A stretch of 64,000 bases of DNA from Pterobdella sp. o SKG-2022 (Eukaryota > Annelida > Clitellata > Hirudinida > Piscicolidae), in assembly GCA_964035795.1 (NCBI GenBank), contig OZ038321.1:3640721-3704720 (forward strand). The letters run 5' to 3'. Position numbers and translations under genes: made by a program. The notes beneath the pieces are model-generated. The model was not told the origin of the DNA. It saw only the letters and a list, made by a program, of their open reading frames with translations, and did no database searches. Below are positions 46,604 through 60,200 of this stretch, piece after piece (position 1 is the stretch's first letter; each line of letters starts with the position of its first letter).

Positions 46604-49600
46604 ATGAATAGCAAAAGTAATTTTTTTGATGAAATAAATTCATCTGGGATTTTTAAAAAACTTCTGCCAACAGTTGTGAATGATGACTTTTTGTTGAAAT
46701 CCTTGCAAGACAATAATAAAAGTTTTGGTGAGAGTTTTTAATGAATTCATAAAGATCTTGATTATCTAATTAGCAAATTTTTTCGTGTAATCCATTGCTC
46801 TGTATGGTCTAAAAAATGTTGAAGTTATGCCACTATGATTCGTATTTCTATTTTATAGTATCTACTTTCAACTTTATCAACTATGCAACTTGATTTTTTT
46901 ATATTGATTCGAACAAAACGACTCGTTTAGTCTTGGAATGGAAAACTGCAAACATCAAATTCAAAAGTACCAGGTTCAAAGTTGGGTCGAAAGTTATAAG
47001 CCGAAAAATAACACAAACGACAATGAACATAAATAGTGACACAAAACCCGGATCGCCATCTAGGCAAAAGCCCGAGCCCATCTAAAATTATTCATCCTGT
47101 TAGACTCATTCAAGTTATCAAAGAAGAGAATATGCGCTGAACGTAAACTTCAATATAACATCAAGTGCTTTGGCGGGTTTTCCTCGAAAGACAAGGAGAT
47201 GAACAAAATTTCAAATTCTATTAAAATCGAATATATAATTATTTAATAAATTAACACTATTAAACAGCTACAAATGCTTCTATTGATTTTTTGTCTCATA
47301 ATGGTTCTGATAAACTAAAATTCTTTGACTTTAAATCAAACAACCAATATATAACTACTCAACAGTTTTTATCATAGCAATCTACAGTATTCATAGAAAA
47401 ATAATGACTCGAAATTTAAAACATTTTTAAGGCAACGATTTACATTTCGAGGAAGATGAAGAAGAAGATGAGAGATACAGTGAAATATACAATCTAAACC
47501 TTGAATATTCAAGTGCTTTTACAAACTTTTTAACCCATTTCTATTGTAACCAGCCTAAGCTGTCATGGTTTAATTGAGAAATTTTTTGACAGATATATTC
47601 TTGTTGACAAGCTTTGTGTTTTTCAAAAATCTCACATCCCTAAAACTTAATAATAACCACATCCACCGAATCACCTCCATCAACAACCTGTGTAACCTCG
47701 TCTCTCTCGGTGAGTTAGTTATACCTATGTGGTATTTCGGTCTTCAAATTAAGTTCATTTATTGGCAGATTTATCATTCAACAAAATAAAGAAGATAGAG
47801 AATTTGGAGAGGTTGAAGAGTTTGAATGAGCTGCTTATAAGCAATAACCTTATTAGTAACATTGAGAACCTCTCTCAACTTGAGAACCTCAAAATATTCT
47901 CTATAGCAGATAACTTCATTTCTGACGAAAAAGAAGTATTTTTAGTTCACTCTATTGATTTTTTATAAATAACAACATAATGAATGTAACAAAAACAAGC
48001 AAAAAGTGTTTATTAAATAAAATTAACGAGGCGTTTAGCAAGCAAATCCTAGATTCTCTTCACTTGATAATATAAATTTTTCTTAAAAAAACAGTGGAGT
48101 TTGCTTGATAAATACTTTTTGTTTGTTTTTCATACAATCGTACCAATAATATACTATGATAAACTTCGTAGATCATTAGTACCATGTTTTCCTACTTCAT
48201 CGAAACATAATGACTGGTTATAGGTTTGGAATTTGAGAACACTCAAAAACCTACGTACTTTGGTCCTACAAGGAAACCCATGTTGTTCCCAAGTAGACAA
48301 CTACGAGTCTTCAGTTGCTAGCCTCCTTCAAGGTCTGATGTACTTGGATTACAAAAGACTTGATCGTACCAAGGTGCTGTTGATATGGTTATACTTATAA
48401 TGAATAAATCGTTTTCATTTTTAGTTGTCAAAACTTAATGATTTCAAAAATACATTTATTACAGTAAAGAAACTAAAATGTTCGAAAAATTCAACTTTGT
48501 CATAATTCATCAATGTATCTTTAAAAATATACCAATGAAATATGAAAAAGTTTAAGTTGTCGAATATTTAGTTTTTCACTGTAATAAACATATGTTTATA
48601 ATTCTCAATTTTCGACAAAAAAAATGAAAATTATAAAAATAAGATACTTACGATGTCTCTGAAAGAATAAATCGCAATTTATGATACAGAAAGGTTTGGA
48701 AGACGCTTGTCCTCAACACATCACCCAAATCACCCTTCCTGAAACGAACAAACTTTTTATGAAAGAAAATCAAGTAAAGGTGTTTGCAAGACAAATTTTG
48801 TGTATATGTTTTGCAGTTTTTATAAAATTTATTCTAAACTTAGACACTTTTTATTATACAACCCCAAGTGAAGGTACAAATATTTTCACAAAGAAATCCA
48901 AAGTTTTTGAATCAAACTTTACTATCTACATTCCCAAGTTTCACCCCCATATAGTGACCTTATGAATAAACTTCTCCAGCTGGCATTTATGGAAAGTATA
49001 GGGAGTTTATGGGATAAAGTTGAAGATGAAGACGATGCTGGTGAGTTGCTGAAGAAGGTTGATTTTTCGCTTCTTCAACTCATGGAAGAATATCTTTTAA
49101 TATCATAATTGTTCTCAAAACAAGCATTTTAAATATTATAATTACCTTATAGATAAATATTAAAGTTAATTTTTAAAAATATATTAAAAATTGATCTTGA
49201 AATTATATAAAAATTAAATATTCAAATAAAACTTAGAAGAATAATTTTGACAATTTTTTTACTTTGGTATTTTTATTTAGCAAAATAAAAATCTATAATT
49301 TTCGACAAGTTTACTCTTTCCGCATAACATTAGCGAAAAAAAAAGTTATTAAGTAATTATGGTTATATAGCAGTTTAAACAAAGACTAAAAGTGATAAAA
49401 TTTCTTGTTTTTTCCACCTACGTCGTATCAGACAGATCTCTTCTTATCTCGATGATGCCTCTCTTAAGATTCTTGTCTGCTCTCTTGTTCTCTCCCGACT
49501 TGATTACTGCAAATCTTTTTACTTTAATCTTACTAAATCTACTCTCTACCCTTTAACTAAAGCTTTCAACTCTGCTGCACGCCTGGTCTCTCATACTCAT

Positions 49601-52600
49601 AAATTCTCCCATATCTCTCCATAACTTGTCGATCTTCACTGGCTATCTCTTCAGTTTCACTCTTACTTCAAAATCTGTTTTCTCCTGTACAAAATTTCTC
49701 ATTCTACTTTGCCTTTCTATCTTTCTAACCTCTTACTACCTCCTAAACGTGCTGGCCTACGGTCCCCTACTCGCTCTCAACTCTTCATTATATCTCCTCT
49801 CACTCCTATGCTAAATCTGCTTTTTTTTTTCTGGTCCACTTCTCTGGAACTCTCTTCCTCCTAATCTTAATCCTACTTTTCTTAAAAACCTAAAAACTTC
49901 CTTCTTTAAGCAGTTCATAGCAGAGCGCCTTTGAACGATGCGTAAAAGGCGCTATATAAATAATTCATTATTATTAACTAATTTAGAAACAACTTATTTT
50001 TCAATGCTAATATTTCAATATTAATTTGTAATTTCAAAAGCAAATTTTCTGATGTAGAGAAATGAATCTCCATGCCCCTATAGCTCAATGGTTGAGCATT
50101 AGACTAATTATCTAAAGTTACTGGGTTCGACCCCACTTGGGCCGACAATTAGCACCTGTTCCACAGTGTGTTTTCGCTACATTGAATTTGTAGCAAGCGC
50201 TTTGATCTATGAAGAAAAGCACTTTATAAATACCGCATTACATTACATTACATGCCTTCCTTTTTTTGCTTTTTCCAAGTTCTTATTGTCCAATTTTTGC
50301 ATCATCATAAGTATTGGGTCCCAGGCATTTGTGTCCACCTGCAAATGTGGGGCATTGAAGCTATTCCTTACCGATTTATTTTTTTTTTTTCCAGGCTCTC
50401 CCGTATTAATAGTTTCATTTGAAGAGATACTTCATTTTTATTAATTATTGTTTTCAGGATCACTGGCTTATCCCAGTCAACTTTTTCATGGGAGCTTTCT
50501 TGTGCATGCTTGCTTATACCTGAAATTGTGTTTGAGTCCTTATTTGATGTTACATCTCCTTCATGTTGCTTCATCCGGGTCTTTATATTGACCCTTGTCT
50601 GCCCAATGTAACACTTTTCAGGATTGCACGAACATTTCAGTTTTTATATTCCTTTTTGATCCAATCTATTGTGTTTTGTTTTATTTGCAGCACAAAGAAT
50701 GTTTCCTACTTTGAGACCAGAAAAAAAATGGAAAGACACGCTATTATTGTTGAATGCTTTTTTTAACTGTTGATTCATATGTGAGATGTAAGGTATTGAG
50801 ACTCATGTAATATGCTTCTTATTTTTGTGTTTTTTTTTATTTTGGAGATTAATTTCTTCACACCAGAAAATTTCTCTACATCAAAAAAATTTTTCTTTGA
50901 AATTACAAATTAACATTGACTAATGAATTATGATAAGATTGTACTTATCGAAAATTTTAGTTTTTTCAAAATAAAGTATCTTTGAAATCCTCATTTTTCG
51001 AAAAATAATAACTGAAAACATTGAAATAATAGCATTGAAAAACAAGTTGTTTCTAAATTAGTTAATAAACAAATTATATTACTTAAAGTCTTTGTTTAAA
51101 CTGCTTTATAACCATAGTTTACTAGATGACGTTTGTTCGCTAATGTTTCATGATAAGGCTAAACTTATGGAAAATTATAGCTGTTTATTCTGCTCAATAA
51201 ATTTACTAAAGTTCTCTCATAAATCGATGTAAAAAATTTTCAAATATTATTTATAATTAAATTTTAAATGTTTCTAAAAAGTTAAGAATAAAAATGTTTT
51301 TTCCAATTTTTTGGACATTTTATGTAAATTTTTATACTCTTCCAATAATTTGTTGATAAAGAGTATTAGAATTACTTGAAAAATTGAGATTATCTACGTA
51401 TTTAAAAAAGTTGTGTTTCCAACAAAAACTAAAGTTCCCTTGAGAATATCATTCAGTTTTTTCAAATGAATTCCTTAACTCTTCAAAACTCATAAGACCA
51501 AGTTCACAAAAGTGTGTGATGATATGGTAAAACTTGCTTTGGTTAAGTTTGGTGAGAGAAAGAAATACTTTTTCGAATTTTCGGAATTCCTTATTATGGC
51601 AAAACAACAAAACGACGCAGTAGCTGTAGCAATGATAGAAGAGTTTGAAAACTATAAAAAACGTGTTGGTAAACAATTCTATTTAATATATTTAACCATA
51701 ATTATAAAGGATACTCTTGAAGTGACTTCTGATACATTGAATTTATTCTTATTTAACTTTTTGAATGATGATCATGGTTTGCAATTTCACCATACTGGAA
51801 TAACTATTATTACAATGAGTGGAATGATTTTCAAGGTGTGGGATGCTGTGGAAAGCAGTGAAACGACTGAAGTGGAGAAGGTAATGATACAGTTTGATGA
51901 AAACGTTGCTTCATTGTGGTGGAAACTGATGGACAATGAGATGCAATTATGTGAACAGCTGCAGGTGATAGTTTTTATACAGGAAGACTTAATGGGGTTA
52001 TTGAATGAGTGGTTCGACATCCACAGAAACACTGAATGTGATCAATAAATATATTTCTATTGGTTTTAAAGTCCGTTCGACTGATAACTTTATATATTTA
52101 TTTTTTATTTCATCAGTTTATCTTTCAAATAGAGAACAAAAAACAAAAACGTCAAAATTTTTTTGACAGGATGGGCGTCAACAGTACGAGTTTGACTTGC
52201 AAGAAAACATAAAGGCAGTTAAAGATTGGCTCAGAGACACAATACAACACCTTGAAACGTATTTGAAACTTTTATCGTTAAAGTGGTGCGGTATTTATGA
52301 GAATAACATTCTTAGAAGACAAATGAATTATATCAATTTTCCAGATTTGCTGTAATATTTGATAATAATAGAATTATAAGTATTTTTTACGATCAATCAA
52401 AATTGAACCAACAAGTTTTGTCCGTGCTACAAATTATTCAATGATGACCAAACAGAGTCATCAGCCTAGTATCCCCGCTGCCTTGCGAGTTAGCTCCTCC
52501 TTAGAAGTAAAGGCTTAGGGAAAAAACCCGAACATAAATCAGAGGTGGAGCCGCTAAGGCGGTTTGATGATGCATTAGCATGTTTTTCCGGCAGCTCCTA

Positions 52601-54450
52601 CATCCAGATTAGTCTCCAGCTGCCTTGACCATGTCTTGCCACAGGCTCGGGCTTTTCAGGACGATAGAGTGTGGCTGGTGCCGCACAAGCCTTCTTCACT
52701 TGAATCTCATTTCAGCGCAGGTCATGGCAACAAAACCACTAAAAATTTATTGAAGTCCTGTGGTGTTGGGAGAGCAGCAGATGCTGAAACACTGGAAGTT
52801 GTAGTTGCAAACCTGCCATATGGTCGCTCTTCTCAATCTGGAGGAAAAAAGCTGCATTTGACAGACTTGTTTGGCGTAGAAAAATCCACAATGGTGCACT
52901 TTTTTCAAAAAAAAAACAGTTAAATGCTGTAAAAGAGAAGCGAATAAGACGCAAAGCTGGAGGAGGTCCACCAGACAGACTCCCTACTCATTGGTGTCAA
53001 ACTTGCGGAAGAGGCTTTCTCGCGTGAATCGGACTGTTTAGTGATTTGTGGACGCACAAATAATGAAAAAAAAACAAAAAAAAACTTCTGTATTTATTTT
53101 TTTTTCTGCTAATTAATTTTTTTTATATAACTCTTGTTGCAATGGTCATATTCGAAGACGAATCGACGAACAACAACAACATTTATGAAGCGCTTTTCTT
53201 ATAGTTAAAAACGCTTGCTAAAAATTGAATGTAGTGAAAACGTCTTGCAGAACAGATTCTTATTGTCGGCGCACGCGGAATCGAACCCGAAAACTTTACC
53301 AGCTGAACTTTGGGAGGATAACCCTTAAATCGTATGCGCGTAAAAATTTGCAACTAAACACAAAACGCACAAATGTATTGAAAAAAGTCGCTTGAAGATG
53401 AGTTTGTTGAAAATGAAGTAAGTGAGAAAAATTTTGTTGAAGGTGAGGTTGAAAATTTTGATGTTTCTGCCTCATGAGGTTGAACTTGCAAGAAACAATT
53501 TTTTTCAAACCGTACAGTTGAACTCAAATTCTCTATTTCTATGCTTATTATGAATATGGCTAGACTTTGAACTTTTTATGAATTGAAATATTTTTAAGAA
53601 TGAGGACTTTTACTAAACAACCAATCACAATTAAGAAGCTAATTTTACCGTGGAGCCGCTCGCGCTGACTCTACGGCCTGAGTAATGCTTTTTTCAATTG
53701 AAAAGTTTATAATCGAAGTAAAGTTTCTGTGATTTTTCTAATGATATTCAAAACTTAGTAACTTTAGAATAGTTATCTGAAGTTACCGGCTTCTATCCCG
53801 CTTGCGCCGACAGTTAGCACCTGCTCCACAGTGCGTTTACGCTACATCAAGTTTTTAACAAGCGCTCTGAACTACAAGGCAAAGCTCTTTATATATACCG
53901 CGTTACATTACAATTACTCAATTAAAAATTTTGTAATGAAAATTTTAATGTGACAGTTTGGAACAAGAACGATACGGTAAATATTTGAAAATTTTGATGG
54001 ATTTGAATGACAAAGTTTCTCAAGGAGTCATTCAAACTGACCAATTCCTTTCTGAAATCACAATGGTTTGAATGCGTGAACTTCAAAGCATGCTTATAAT
54101 ACTTACAAAATTCTGTGTTGCATCAAATAATAAAATTTTAAGAAGCTTTCATAAATTTAAACAATCCAAAAATTTATTTATTCTTTTTTAATAAACCCAA
54201 GACTCTAGCAGATAAGGAGGCTTTAAAAAACCTTTTGAAAGGAAGTTTGGAATGCCGTCTGCATGTTTTAATGGCTGTGGAAGACTCAGTGAATAACGAA
54301 GCAGAAAAGTGGTTGAAGAGGGAGATTGAGCAGATAAGATTGAAGGAAGAAGTGCTAAGAAGCAGAGACAGAGTAGTGGAGATTAATCATTATGTGGATC
54401 ACAAAAGGAACCTGGCTGAAGAAGTGGAAGTCAAAGTTTATGACGATTAA
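46604..54450 (+). CDS. DRC3: Dynein regulatory complex subunit 3 (LRRC48/DRC3) (copy 2)
   Basis: Duplicate of 20735-28581. Exons: 46604-46727, 47432-47512, 47593-47709, 47769-47935, 48224-48373, 48690-48781, 48955-49057, 51497-51664, 51836-51964, 52170-52282, 53957-54065, 54202-54450. No coding difference was seen; the one substitution noticed in the gene (51023) is in intron 7. An AATAAA follows at 54532-54537. Confidence 0.92.
49405..49981 (+). mobile_element. CR1/L2-type LINE 3' fragment (copy 2)
   Basis: Duplicate of 23536-24112. Confidence 0.85.
50074..50253 (+). mobile_element. tRNA-derived SINE, full length (copy 2)
   Basis: Duplicate of 24205-24384. Confidence 0.9.
50264..50839 (-). 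mobile_element. Penelope-like element remnant (copy 2)
   Basis: Duplicate of 24395-24970. Confidence 0.8.
52459..53054 (+). mobile_element. Retroelement-like fragment with decayed zinc-finger end (copy 2)
   Basis: Duplicate of 26590-27185. Confidence 0.5.
53180..53319 (-). mobile_element. tRNA-derived SINE, partial (copy 2)
   Basis: Duplicate of 27311-27450. Confidence 0.75.
53767..53914 (+). mobile_element. tRNA-derived SINE, 5'-truncated (copy 2)
   Basis: Duplicate of 27898-28045. Confidence 0.75.
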
Positions 54451-54537
54451 ATCTATGACACCTGACAACTTGATTTTTCAGATGAAAATTTTGTTAGGTT
54501 AGAATTTTTCAGCAACGAATCAACTTGAAGAAATAAA

Positions 54538-57245
54538 ATGCCTACAAAGCATTTGAATACTATGTAAGTTTGGCTTGTAACACTGTCACTGAATCCCTTT
54601 AACATTGATTATCGTGACAATAGTTGAAAGAATTTTAAAATGTCAAATTTTTTTTTTTTTATAAATTAAATGAAAAAACCTTTGAAATATCTATTCCACT
54701 TGGTTCAGTTTAACCCAACAAATCTTTAAAACTTTTACTGCTAATTTTGATAACAACTGATTCTAATCAATGGCTTTTGAACTTAATTTAACTCAAATGG
54801 ACTCAACTAAAAAACAAAATCTCGCAAGAAAAACAATATATAAGCAAGAACTGAAAGTAATCAATTTCTAATCGTAAGCACAAAAAGACCATCATTAGCT
54901 TTATACACACAACATTCAAATGAAGACCATGAAACCAGGTGAGGAAATTACCGCAAATATAATTAAGGTACTATTTAAAAACCTTACAGGAATAATGTAT
55001 AGTTGGAGACAATAAAAAATATATAAAAAAATAAAATAAGACATACAAATACATGAGAAAAAAACATGCGAAGGGAACCTACAACTATTTGAAAAAAATT
55101 TATACGGAACAAAACTTGCAACTATATAATCAAAACAATTACAACATGAACCCAAAAGTTATGCTAAACAATTATGAAGGTATTTATAGACGTCTTTTAA
55201 AGTTTATCCTTCAGAATTTATCGAATATTTTTTGATCTAATACGTTGAAAAAAGAACTTATAAAGAAAAGGTAGGAAAATAACAAGGTTGGCATTGTATC
55301 TGAATAATCTAACAATAAGTGGAAAATCACATAAAACAGGTGTTGTACATGAATAAGAAAAAATCATAAAAATAAAAATGAGGTGAAAATAAGAAATGAA
55401 AATAAAGTTAAGGTATTTATAAAAATAATAATAATGTATGTTATGTAAATTGACCACTAGCCACCACAAACTGGGCTTTGGTAGCAAAATAGGTATATTT
55501 CACAGGGTGCTATTCCTGTTAATGATGAGGATAAAGATGAACTAATACAAAGAAGAGCATAAATAAGGTTACTTAATGAGTTCCTGAAGAATGATCATTG
55601 GAAAAGGTTTCCACGGTGCATATGAGTTTTAATATGCTAAAATAATCGCTCAAATATAAGTTGACACTTGTAAAAGTTGCTACAATAAGGAAAAGTTCAT
55701 ATAATAACACAAAGTTATATGAATGAAAGGTCACAAATGAAATCACATCATATAATGTATGGCTTGAAATGCACTACAGTTGGGTGATGGAAATAATTAA
55801 AGGTATTCGTGGAAGGTTCTAAAAACAAACACAAACGTTTTTTAAACGCAGTTTTTAGCAAGAGCTTAAATTATAAAGCAATAGTAGGTTCTGCTTAATA
55901 AAAGATTCTGTTTAAAAATCCTTTACGTTTGGTGCATGTTAGTTATCAAACTAGTTGTGAAGTTCAACTTTAATTATAACTTTATCAATCAATTTAATAA
56001 TTAACATGAAATGCTTGTTATAACTTTAAGATAGGGAATTGAAAGAACAGAAACACATGTCACAATACAAGGTTGAGCTAGTATATTACCAGAGTTTAAA
56101 GACTAAGTATTACATAATTCAATAAAAAACCAATTAGTGACATTTTAACTCGAAATTTTTTTGTAAAAATTCACACACGACACATAAAAGTACATAGTAA
56201 AACTGCCTTAATACCAATACAAACAAAATTAAACTCTTATAAACTGAGTGTTCTTGCATGAATTCTTGTAACTTAAAAAATGCATCAAAATGTAGCCAAA
56301 AAATTCAAAACGATTAAAGTCCCTGAGTTTCATAGGATATAAGAGCATGACGTAGACGTAAAACTGGATAGCTGCGGCCTTATGATGGTTTGGATATATA
56401 ATATTAACGATGGTGATAATGTTTATGATGGAATGAGTATGTATAAGATAATGATGGTGGTTTCGATTTAATGATGCGATGAGGAAGATATATTGCTGGT
56501 GATGGTGGTTGAAGCATGATGATGATGACGCTAGTTATTATAGAATGAAGATACGGTTCTAATATATGATGTGGCTTATGTTACAACTATAGTGGTTTTG
56601 ATATAAAAATGGTCATGTGGTTGGTATAGTGATGGAGCTTCTAATCTGAAATGATGACAATGATATAGTTGTAACAATGGTGATGATGAGGATGATATAG
56701 TAGTGATGATGATATAGTTGTACTAAAAATTGACCACTGTTAAACATCAATGGGGTAGACATAATCTCAAACCATTCTAAGTGAACAAAAATACAAAAAT
56801 TATTTTCACTAAACATTTTTGGTAAAGAATGAAAAATTATTAAACAATAAAAATATTTGAAAATATTATTGATAATAAAGGTGAAGCTTCTTCTACTACA
56901 ATAAGCAAAAAATCTTTATAGCGGCCAATAGCCCTACCTTTCAACTGTGCATTATTGGATATAAGGTTATAACTGAAATTTGTACACTTTATGAATGAAA
57001 TTAAACGCAATGACAATGGAATCAAAATGTACATCTCGCTTCACAAATTACTTGCGTCCATGTATGGCAAAGTTATGTACATACCGATGTGAATGAATAT
57101 AAAAGTAAGTCTTTGGAATCCTAGGTCGTTTGAGATTGTATGGCAGATTTCAATCTGTTGTTACCGTGTGTACTTTTCGAAAAATTTTTGTATTGATCTT
57201 CATAGTTAATACTTTTACTTATGACTATTTTCTACTGGATAATTT
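54538..57245. other. Intergenic sequence between DRC3 and the FN3 gene (copy 2)
   Basis: Duplicate of 28669-31376, including the degenerate GAT-rich repeat at 56389-56729. One substitution at 57160. Confidence 0.45.
56389..56729 (+). repeat. Degenerate GATGGT/GATGAT-rich simple repeat (copy 2)
   Basis: Duplicate of 30520-30860. Confidence 0.6.
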
Positions 57246-60200
57246 CTATACGTTGACTTTGCTTTTAAACTTCTTATTTTCGCTGAAATTTTTGAGTGAT
57301 ATTTTAGGCGCCGTTTCTTTGCCACGCACATCCTTGTGTTCAACACGTCGGGTGAGCGCCCGTCTCTCGTCGGCGGAGACGGCAACATCACTAGGCAAAT
57401 TAGGCGCGAAATCCGGAATGAAATCGGCTCTACCTGAATCTCCAGCCGGGCTGGCCATCAATGATGTCAACTTCTTCATCTGTTCCTCCTTCTCCCGCCT
57501 CTTCTTCTTTATTTGACACCTGTGTATTTATCCCTTCAACATAAAAATCTAATCATCGATCTGATTGATTAAATCTTATGAATATTCATAAAATTAAAAA
57601 TTTTTAAATATTCATAAAAATGACCTACCTTTTTTTGCACACATAAAGAGCCACGATGATGATGACGGGTATGATGATGATGAAGAGAATGACGACGACG
57701 ATGAGCCAGGTGTAAAACCATGTTGGTTGTACAGGAAGCACCACTTTGTCTGAATCTCCACCTGATCAACATTGTGGTGCGTGTGAACTTCTATCATTTT
57801 TTTTTTCGTATAAGAATTGTGTGACCTAGAAACTCTTGAAGCTGATGTCATACAAATCTTATTCGTTATTATTATTATTAAGATTTTTATAGCGCATAGA
57901 TATCAATTCAAGGTTGCTTCAGAGGCGCTCAAAGTTTGTAAGAAATTATGACTGGGGTTGTTTATGGTATAAGTGAGTTTTCAAAAGTTTGCGAAAGTCC
58001 ATGAGAGAAGGCGATGAGCTCAAGTTAGAAGGAAGAGAATTCTACAGACGTGGAGCTCAGCGACAGAAAGAGCGACTAGTAAACAAGCCTGAAGAAACAG
58101 GTTGATGAAGCTGGGGACCAAAAGGCAAAGTTCTGAGTGGTAGACATAGATGTCTAATAGACAAAAGATCAAAAAGATAAGCAAGTTGTTCAAAATTGAG
58201 AGTGCAGGCAATAAGCCAAAATAATTCAAACTTGCATCTTTGGGAGACAGGTAACCAGTGCAAACGATCAAGACAGTCACTGAAAGAGCTGAAATAATCA
58301 GCTTGAAGAACCGTCTTGGCCGCGTGGTTTTGGAAGGCTTGAAGTTTGCATAAAAGATAGTTTGGCTGCCCGCAAAGGAGAAAATTACAGTAGTCCAATC
58401 TGGAAAGAACTAGTGAGATAAAGAGGGTATTAGCAGTGGCAAGAGGTATAAAGAGGTAATTGTAATTTATTGCATATTTCCAAGCATACTTTCCATATTA
58501 AAAACTTGAGAAGTTTAATTAAATTTTACAAAGCTTTTTGATTGATAACAGAAGAATCATCAGGTAATTATGACTGGTGCCATGGCAATGAACATTTTTT
58601 GATATATTATGAAGTCTTACTCATCAAAACATGCCTCAGTTACTCTCCATAGAACTATATAACTGAACATTTTATAACAACCTGTGTGGCTTGTGTTGGA
58701 GATGGTGATGAAAGACAAGGTCTTCTTGATGTTTCCACTGTCAGTTGCCGCTTCGATATCTACATGATACTCTTTGCCTGGCTCTGTTGTGTTCATGAGC
58801 CATTTGAATCTTCAACTTTGATGGAATATAAAATATAAATATATAATTTATTAAAATATACTTCTTGATTTGTGAAGGATTTCTTGAAAAGAAGACGTAA
58901 AAACAAATTGTATTCAACTAAAATTTTTGATACCTTATCACAAATCATTAGTGAGAAAGATGTACAATTTTTTGAAAATGTTAACTGAATAAAATTCATT
59001 TTACACGTTTTTTTAAAAAATTCCTCATAAATCAAAAAGTATATTTTAATAATTTCAAAATTATTAAGAGCATACAATGTCTCTTAAAAACTAAATATAT
59101 AATACATTAGTAAAGTACTAAATAAATTCTTTAGATTTTGCTGTTGTAAGGTCCTAGTAACTGAGGTTGATATTGGTCTAAGGTGGTCTTTATGACCTAA
59201 TATAACTTTTATACATTAGATATATTATTATTATTATTATCCATATTAGATTATACTGCTGTAGGCGTCCCAGTAGCTGGGATATACAACAGTCGGCTAA
59301 TATACTTCCAATTATATGATATGATATAGCTTATAAATGAGTGCCTCCAACCTAGGTTGTCAATCAGGATGAACTGCTGAGTGATGTCGATGATTCTGAA
59401 GAATTCTGTTTCCTGCAGTCTGATCTGCAAAATGCATGCTTTGTATATCAATTTGCAGCCTCACTGTTCCAATAATCAAAATATTGTAGAAGCACCACAG
59501 TTGACTGAGTTGGTGAGTTATTTTTAAAAACAGTTAAAAAAAAATTGATACATGATGTCTTTGAAGAATTCAATCAATCAATCAAATCTTTTACCAAATT
59601 CATGAATTTTTAGATATTTTATTTAAGTTTGGTTTTTGTTACAAAGATTTACAAGCATCTTTTGTCCCTAATGATATATAAAAAAAGCGTTAAAAAAACA
59701 CAATACAATTTTGAATATGATTATAGTGGCGTAAACTTCAGAAGTTTCTATAACCCATGGTCTTAGATACTTCAATTAAAAGACCCAATGTATGACAGCA
59801 GATCATGTAATACATACTTCGACGTGTATGGCTGCCTTTGGATCGATATGCCACTGCACTTTGGCCGATGTGGTCGTCAATTCACTCACCTTCAACTTTC
59901 TAATCACTGTGGGTCAGTTTTGAATCAAATTAAACTCGGTTTGATCAATAGTTTTAACTATATTTGTTGGGAGTTTGTGATATGTGCTAAATGTAATGAA
60001 AAAAACTTTCAAAATTGTATTATTTCCATTCATTTAATGATACTCCTTTATAATACATACCTGACATTAACAATTGACCAGCAAAGGCTTCAAAAAACCG
60101 GTTTAATCTGTTCTGGGGATGACGTTAAACTGCACCAAAGATAGCGTCTCTACTTTGAGACTGCTTTTCTGTTATAACTTGGATAACAGTAGACTCTGGT

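Larger units (their letters stand above)
49269..51214. repeat. Foldback element in DRC3 intron 7 (copy 2)
   Basis: Duplicate of 23400-25345; differs at 51023, within the right arm. Confidence 0.75.
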
